Shown here: one piece after another, positions 58,796 through 64,000 of the stretch | How the letters are laid out: the number at the start of each line of letters is the position of its first letter | Position numbering within the stretch: position 1 is the stretch's first letter | Source: Lithospermum erythrorhizon | Lineage: Eukaryota; Streptophyta; Magnoliopsida; Boraginales; Boraginaceae | Direction: 5' to 3' | NCBI GenBank assembly: GCA_019722365.1 | Contig: JADFUC010002248.1 | Location: forward strand, 1 to 64,000 | DNA: 64,000 bases | Translations under genes and position numbers: made by a program | Notes under the pieces: model-generated | Seen by the model: only the letters and a program-made list of their open reading frames with translations | Databases searched by the model: none | Told to the model about the DNA's origin: nothing

Positions 58796-61052
58796 ATGGC
58801 AACAGAAATGGCCTTAGTTAAACCCATAGCCAAGTTTGGTATCACCAAAACACCAAAATGGAACAACCCAAGTGTCCCATTTTGTGTCAAAATGATGTCC
58901 ACAACCACCCCCACCCCTACTACCACAACATCATCAAAAAAGGGTACCAAAAAGGCCATAAAGGAGACATTGCTTGCACCAAGATTCTACACCACTGATT
59001 TCGATGAAATGGAGACACTTTTCAACAGTGAGATTAACAAGAACTTGAATGAAGCTGAGTTTGAGGCTTTGTTGCAAGAATTCAAGACTGATTACAATCA
59101 GACACACTTTGTCAGGAACAAGGAGTTTAAGGAAGCTGCAGACAAACTTGATGGACCTCTAAGACAAATCTTTGTTGAGTTCTTGGAGAGGTCTTGTACT
59201 GCTGAATTCTCTGGTTTTCTTCTATACAAGGAGCTTGGTAGAAGACTTAAGGTATGCTTACCCATTCCATTTAATTGCTCCCTATTATTCTTTGATTAAT
59301 CTCATATGTCTGCTAACTAAATCTACAACTAATATAGTAGTATGATGTTATTTTCATTTTGTCCTAAAATAAATTCTTTTTGCTGATCCTTTTATGGTTA
59401 TTGGTGGTTGAAATGTTAAGAAAATGTGAAATTAGATTGATACAACAACATATACCAATGACTATTAAGAGAATCCTGTCTAAGCGGGATAAGGGGGTCG
59501 AATTGTACTCATGTGATAACAGGGGCTTGTTCCCGAATTGACCCAAGATCAAGTGCCTACACTATCTACTACTCCGTACTTCACAAAAGATAAGAGGAGT
59601 ATGTAATGCAATAAGCTATTTCGATGTATTTCATTATATCCAAGAGACATCCAAACAGAATTATGGTTGTGATATTGATTAATTTGGAATAAGAAAGTTG
59701 AAATCATTCATTACTGCTATTTCTGTTTCAAATTGAATGGTCTACTTAACTTTCTTGAAAAATGAGTTCAGTAATGGATATTCACTTTTTGGCATGTATA
59801 ATCATCATATGCCTCATTTGAGTTCTATTTTGGGTACTGATTGGCCTAATTTAGACACAATAGTAGAATCTTAGTGAAGTTATTAATACCATTAACCATA
59901 TCTACTTGATAACAACCGTGATAAGCATATAACCCCTTTAGAATCGTGTATGCAGAAAACTAACCCTGTTGTTGCTGAGATCTTTTCTCTCATGTCGAGG
60001 GATGAAGCTCGCCATGCCGGGTAAGCTCAAAATGTCACTTTTTTTTTTCTTTCCTGTATCATGAATTCGGATAACATAACCGTACTTGAAAATGAGTTGT
60101 TAATCTCATGTTGTTCTCTGAATTGTTAGGTTCTTGAACAAGGGTCTCTCTGATTTCAATTTGGCATTAGACTTGGGTTTCCTAACTAAGGCCAGGAAAT
60201 ACACATTTTTCAAACCAAAATTCATCTTCTATGCGACTTACTTATCCGAGAAGATAGGATACTGGAGGTACATTACAATATACAGGCATCTCAAGGCTAA
60301 TCCAGAGTACCAATGCTACCCTATCTTCAAATACTTCGAAAACTGGTGTCAAGATGAGAACCGTCATGGGGACTTCTTCTCTGCGTTGATGAAGGCACAG
60401 CCTCAGTTCCTCAATGACTGGAAGGCGAAACTGTGGTCACGATTCTTCTGCCTCTCGGTATGTATCTTGTGCACTTAGCTTCTGAGACGATTACAAGCTT
60501 TCTTCTTAGTACTAAACTTTTTCACTTCTCGACACTTCATGATTGCAGGTTTATGTTACCATGTACCTCAATGACTGTCAACGTACGGCTTTCTACGAAG
60601 GCATTGGACTCAAGACTAAAGAATTCGACATGCATGTTATTATTGAGGTAGTTTCATGATCGCCTTTTCCCTAGTCATCGCATCAATATTGCATGCTCAC
60701 TTTTACTTTATAGCACAGTGATATTTACCAACTTTTTTATCTGATATCAATATTGATGCTAGTGACGATAATTCTTAACTCTCTGCAGACAAACCGCACC
60801 ACAGCAAGAATTTTCCCTGCTGTACTGGACGTCGAGAACCCTGAATTCAAGAGGCGGTTAGATAACATGGTGGCGATTAATGAGAAGCTACTCGCAGTAG
60901 GGGAGACCGATGACATACCGTTGGTGAAGAATTTCAAGAGGATCCCTCTTATTGCAGCCTTGGTGTCCGAGCTGTTGGCAACATACCTCATGAAACCTAT
61001 TGATTCTGGTTCTGTTGACATTTCTGAGTTTGATCCCCAGCTTGTTTACTAG
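58796..61052 (+). CDS. CHL27: Magnesium-protoporphyrin IX monomethyl ester oxidative cyclase, chloroplast
   Basis: Catalytic subunit of the aerobic cyclase that forms the fifth ring of chlorophyll, converting Mg-protoporphyrin IX monomethyl ester to protochlorophyllide at plastid membranes; also called CRD1 or ACSF. Five exons with GT-AG borders: 58796-59251, 59956-60020, 60130-60457, 60549-60647 and 60789-61052, about 403 residues, close to the usual plant length. The first 50 or so residues are Ser/Thr/Lys-rich, as in a transit peptide. The mature part begins [20 protein letters not shown]. Diiron-type motifs are visible: DEARHAG (E169, H172) and DENRHGD (E250, H253). It ends [15 protein letters not shown]. 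Intron 1 holds a SINE-like fragment. The coding sequence is clean and the call secure. Confidence 0.97.
59460..59555 (+). mobile_element. SINE-like fragment in CHL27 intron 1
   Basis: It shares the ordered words CTGTCTAAGCGGGA, GGGGGTC, ACTCATGT, TAACAGG, TTGTTC and GAATTGA with 4993-5100, in the same orientation. Clear homology between two unrelated loci supports a dispersed element; the family name is not known. Confidence 0.5.
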
Positions 61053-62867
61053 AATTTGTTTCCTTTCTTGTTGAACTCCTAAACAATATGATATGTACTA
61101 CATTTGTAGAGCACTTTGTTCATTAATATAAGAGAGCATTATTGGAAGTTTTCTTTTTTGAATATTGTGTTATGTTTTATAAATAAAATTTGGTGATAAC
61201 TCATGTAAGCATTTTATTATCTGGCGTTCATGTTAGACTGCTAAGTTTGTCGTTTGAGGCCTAAATGCTCCAAACAATGAACTGAGAGCTAATTGGTCCC
61301 ACTATCTAAGACCAAATTAGCAATTATCTCGATGAACTCAAGGCTTAATTCAGGTGTTCGACCACCTAATTATTCAAACTTATTTGTTAAACTAAACCAA
61401 AGTATAGTGTAATGTCTAGGTCGTTCTACTCAAACTCAATCTACAAAACAAAACAAAGAACTAATATTCAATAAAATTGGAAAGGATTTGCTCTTGTTGT
61501 GTCATGTGTGTTGCCTTGTCTATTAAAATTGGATAATATTTGTGTTTCCCTTGTCAAGTAAATGGTTAATGTTGAGCTCGGCTTGTAGAATTCGAATTTC
61601 CAACGAGGTATTTTCAGTTGAGCCAGGTCGAAACTCGGATCATGTTTAGCTCACCTCGATCAAACAAGACGAGCCCAGATATCTTTCACCTGGAACTCGA
61701 CTTACATACAACTCTTTTTTTTTCACAAGAGACACTCTCCTACCCTATACTCCCTACAAACACATTTTCAGTTAATCTCAATTCTATTTAAATACCAAGA
61801 AATGCTATTAAGAATTGAAACAAACACTAGATTAGATATTACTATCATACAAGGTTTGGAGTAACATATATAAGGGCAAGACATATGCTAGAATCACATC
61901 AGACTGAACTAGAGAACGAAGCCTATCCTTGAAGGTATCTTCATGCATAACGATACTAAACATAAAGACCTACTAAGTCCAACACATATAAGCTACTGCT
62001 TAGTGTTTACTGTTAGGAAGTACACTTTTAGTTAATTTCAATATCACTAGAACATGGCATCTTTTCTGTCTGCAAGTGTTACTTGCAAATCTGCAGGAGA
62101 TCAGCTGGTTAATAATATTACCTAGAACATTTACATTTGAGTCGACCATGTACAAGTCCAAGGTCCCTACAAATCAGAAAGACAAGTTCTTACCAAAATT
62201 ATCCATCAATGAAAATAGTAAACATACACATTAAAGAAAGATTATCAAAAAAAAAAAATTACATATTATAGCAATATTTTAGCATTCAAGTTAAAATACT
62301 AAAGCGGCTCTGCCATGTTTCAGCCACTTGAAAATTGACATCATTGAAGTTTCTTTAAGTGATATATACTGATATCGTAGATTATGTGCAATCTAAAAAA
62401 GCTTCTATGTATGGGTATCTAGTTGTAAGTATTTCCTTTTCCCATTAACATTAATATTAATTGTTCTTCATTACTGATCGCCTTTCTTCACCCTTTATAT
62501 GGAGTATAAAACTAAGGTGGCTGAATAATAACCTGATTTGAGGCATTAAGGCCACAATTGATGCCCCTTTTGGATTAGTGAGTTCCTGATCTCATGAATT
62601 ATCAATTTCATATCTTTTAATATAAAAAATCAACCCATTTTTTTTCTTCAGAAGAGCAGCTTTGTCCCTCAAACTTAGTCCAACAGCTGATCTCGTGAAC
62701 GAGAACTTGTTCACCACCATGTTATTTTTTATGAGTTTTTTATTAGTACTTTTCATAATGGGTGAGTCAAGCCAGAAACAATGACATTGTATATGGGTAG
62801 GGTAAGGACATGGAGAAGAAACAAATTATGGAAACGCCAAAAATAATTGGGGCAGGAGAATCTATAC
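61053..62867. other. Intergenic or 3' part of the right-edge gene
   Basis: The first 100 bases are the 3' UTR of the cyclase gene. No exon was recognised in the rest. Since the right-edge gene still has an open donor at 62867, one or more of its 3' exons may lie here unseen. Confidence 0.4.
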
Positions 62868-64000
62868 CTCAGTTAATGATGCAATGATTGAGTTCCTGTC
62901 AGAACTAAGGTGCCCACTAAGCCTCAGAACTTTGATGCCCACTAAGCCTCCTGCAAAGACATGATATAACTTAGTCCGCCAATTCATTGAGGATAAAAAC
63001 AAAAACATCCAAGATACGGATCATTCATCAAGATGGGTCTGTTATGATGTCCATAAATATCAATTACCTTGGTTTCTCAGATGAGGTTAGACGTTTGGAC
63101 ATTATAGATGCCTGCATTATGTTGGAAACATGAAAAACAAGCATTATATATCTTTCAGATGGTCATGATATAAAATCATTCAATTCACTCATAGGTGATA
63201 TACAATCATGCAAGCTGTCGGTATTTGTATTTAAAGTACATAATATGTAAATTGAAACCCAATCAAAAGGGAAGAGAACTCCGGTTAAAAAACCATAAAC
63301 CATAAGAAGTTGCTTTGAACTGCTGTGACGTGCTAGCCTTGCAATATGCTCATGGGAACCATTTAAAAGTCGAAGAATGGTAAAGCATTAGGGGTATAGG
63401 GGGCTTCTTCAGAAGAAACATAACTTAAGTTGCTTTGCACATATTCACTGTATACTACACAATTACATTGAATTTACTGGTCTAGATAAATATTGGCAGA
63501 AATAACTAAACTTTTGTTATTAGTATGTAACCTGTTCTTGAATTATGCTCCGAGCCTCAACAAGTTGAGCTTCTAATTCGAGTTCTCTCTCGGTCACTTC
63601 AGAAGTCACCTCTGCAGCTTTTTGAGCATCTTGTAGCTGACCCATCCACTCCTTCAGTTTTTAGAAGATTCAGAATTATAAACTACCCATCAGAATGAAC
63701 CTATCATCACAACTATTCTATTTAAAGGGAAAGGTAGAATAGGTATGCAGCCAGGCACCTTTATAGAAGCCATCTTAGTTCTGAGACTTTCTTCTATATG
63801 ATCCCTGGCCATATGGAGCGGAAGATCATATACATCCTGCAAATATGGATCTATTCATGTCACCGTATTACACAAAAACAAATGCTTAGTCATATTAGAG
63901 AATTGTATCATACCGTTCTACCACCTAATGGAGACTGTTGGGGGTCCATATTCTGCCTTTCACTAGCTTGATGAGATTTCTTGGAAGACCCATTAGGAGC
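62868..64000 (-). CDS. Coiled-coil protein gene, partial (five exons inferred)
   Basis: Exons inferred on the minus strand: 64000-63914 (SSKKSHQASERQNMDPQQSP), 63836-63759 (DVYDLPLHMARDHIEESLRT), 63651-63532 (EWMGQLQDAQKAAEVTSEVT then ERELELEAQLVEARSIIQEQ), 63111-63068 (ASIMSKRLTSSEKPR) and about 62922-62868 (LSGHLSSDRNSIIASLTE). GT-AG borders and a continuous frame support them. The third exon is strongly helical and Glu/Gln/Ala-rich, as in a coiled coil. The gene runs beyond the right edge on its 5' side. I do not recognise the family, so no function is proposed. The start of the last exon is uncertain because a tandem duplication covers its acceptor. Confidence 0.6.
62897..62950. repeat. 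25-bp tandem duplication at an exon acceptor
   Basis: On the minus strand GAGGCTTAGTGGGCA is followed by nearly the same 25 bases again (22 of 25 match). The outer copy follows a good acceptor (tctttgcag); the inner one keeps the reading frame. See the matching finding. Confidence 0.8.

Overview
The window is nuclear DNA from a flowering plant, most likely a core eudicot. All clear genes have plant-type GT-AG introns and plant-specific products: a secreted GH51 arabinofuranosidase, SUVH-type histone methyltransferases, plant DHHC S-acyltransferases and a chloroplast chlorophyll-synthesis enzyme. The non-genic DNA is AT-rich and full of plant MITEs, hAT and Copia remnants and tiny LTR elements. 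A recurrent TACTCCGTA-like motif is, in my experience, common in Caryophyllales and some other eudicots; that is only a weak hint.

Layout. 1-4516 (minus): 5' part of an alpha-L-arabinofuranosidase gene, cut by the left edge, with a MITE in intron 1. 6.0-14.9 kb: a large inverted duplication carrying two broken SUVH genes, convergent (plus 7918-10010, minus 13034-11455), each with tandem repeats upstream. 15-27.5 kb: decayed copies of a small gene family (possibly cystatin-fold/DUF3615-like), part of it directly duplicated about 9 kb apart, with a decayed hAT transposon and an inverted pair of papain-like pseudogenes between the copies. 28.5-33.85 kb: a degenerate Copia retrotransposon, followed by a second piece of the hAT tail. 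35191-37296 (plus): the intact, intronless 701-residue SUVH1/3-type gene. 38.1-50 kb: a direct segmental duplication (38.1-39.8 and 48.6-50.0 kb) with a Cassandra element and a 352-bp TRIM in the first copy only, a long-inverted-repeat element, two more papain-like pseudogenes and a 77-bp satellite. 50.7-57.8 kb: two intact DHHC S-acyltransferase genes in tandem. 58.8-61.05 kb: intact CHL27/CRD1 cyclase gene. 62.9-64 kb (minus): part of a coiled-coil protein gene.

How it fits together. The intact genes are housekeeping-like and unrelated in pathway. The unusual feature is the SUVH system: one intact reader/SET-domain gene plus a nearby inverted repeat of its own broken paralogues. If transcribed, that repeat could form a hairpin and yield small RNAs against SUVH sequence; this is inference. 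The recent history can be read directly because segmental duplications supply unoccupied copies of several transposon insertion sites.
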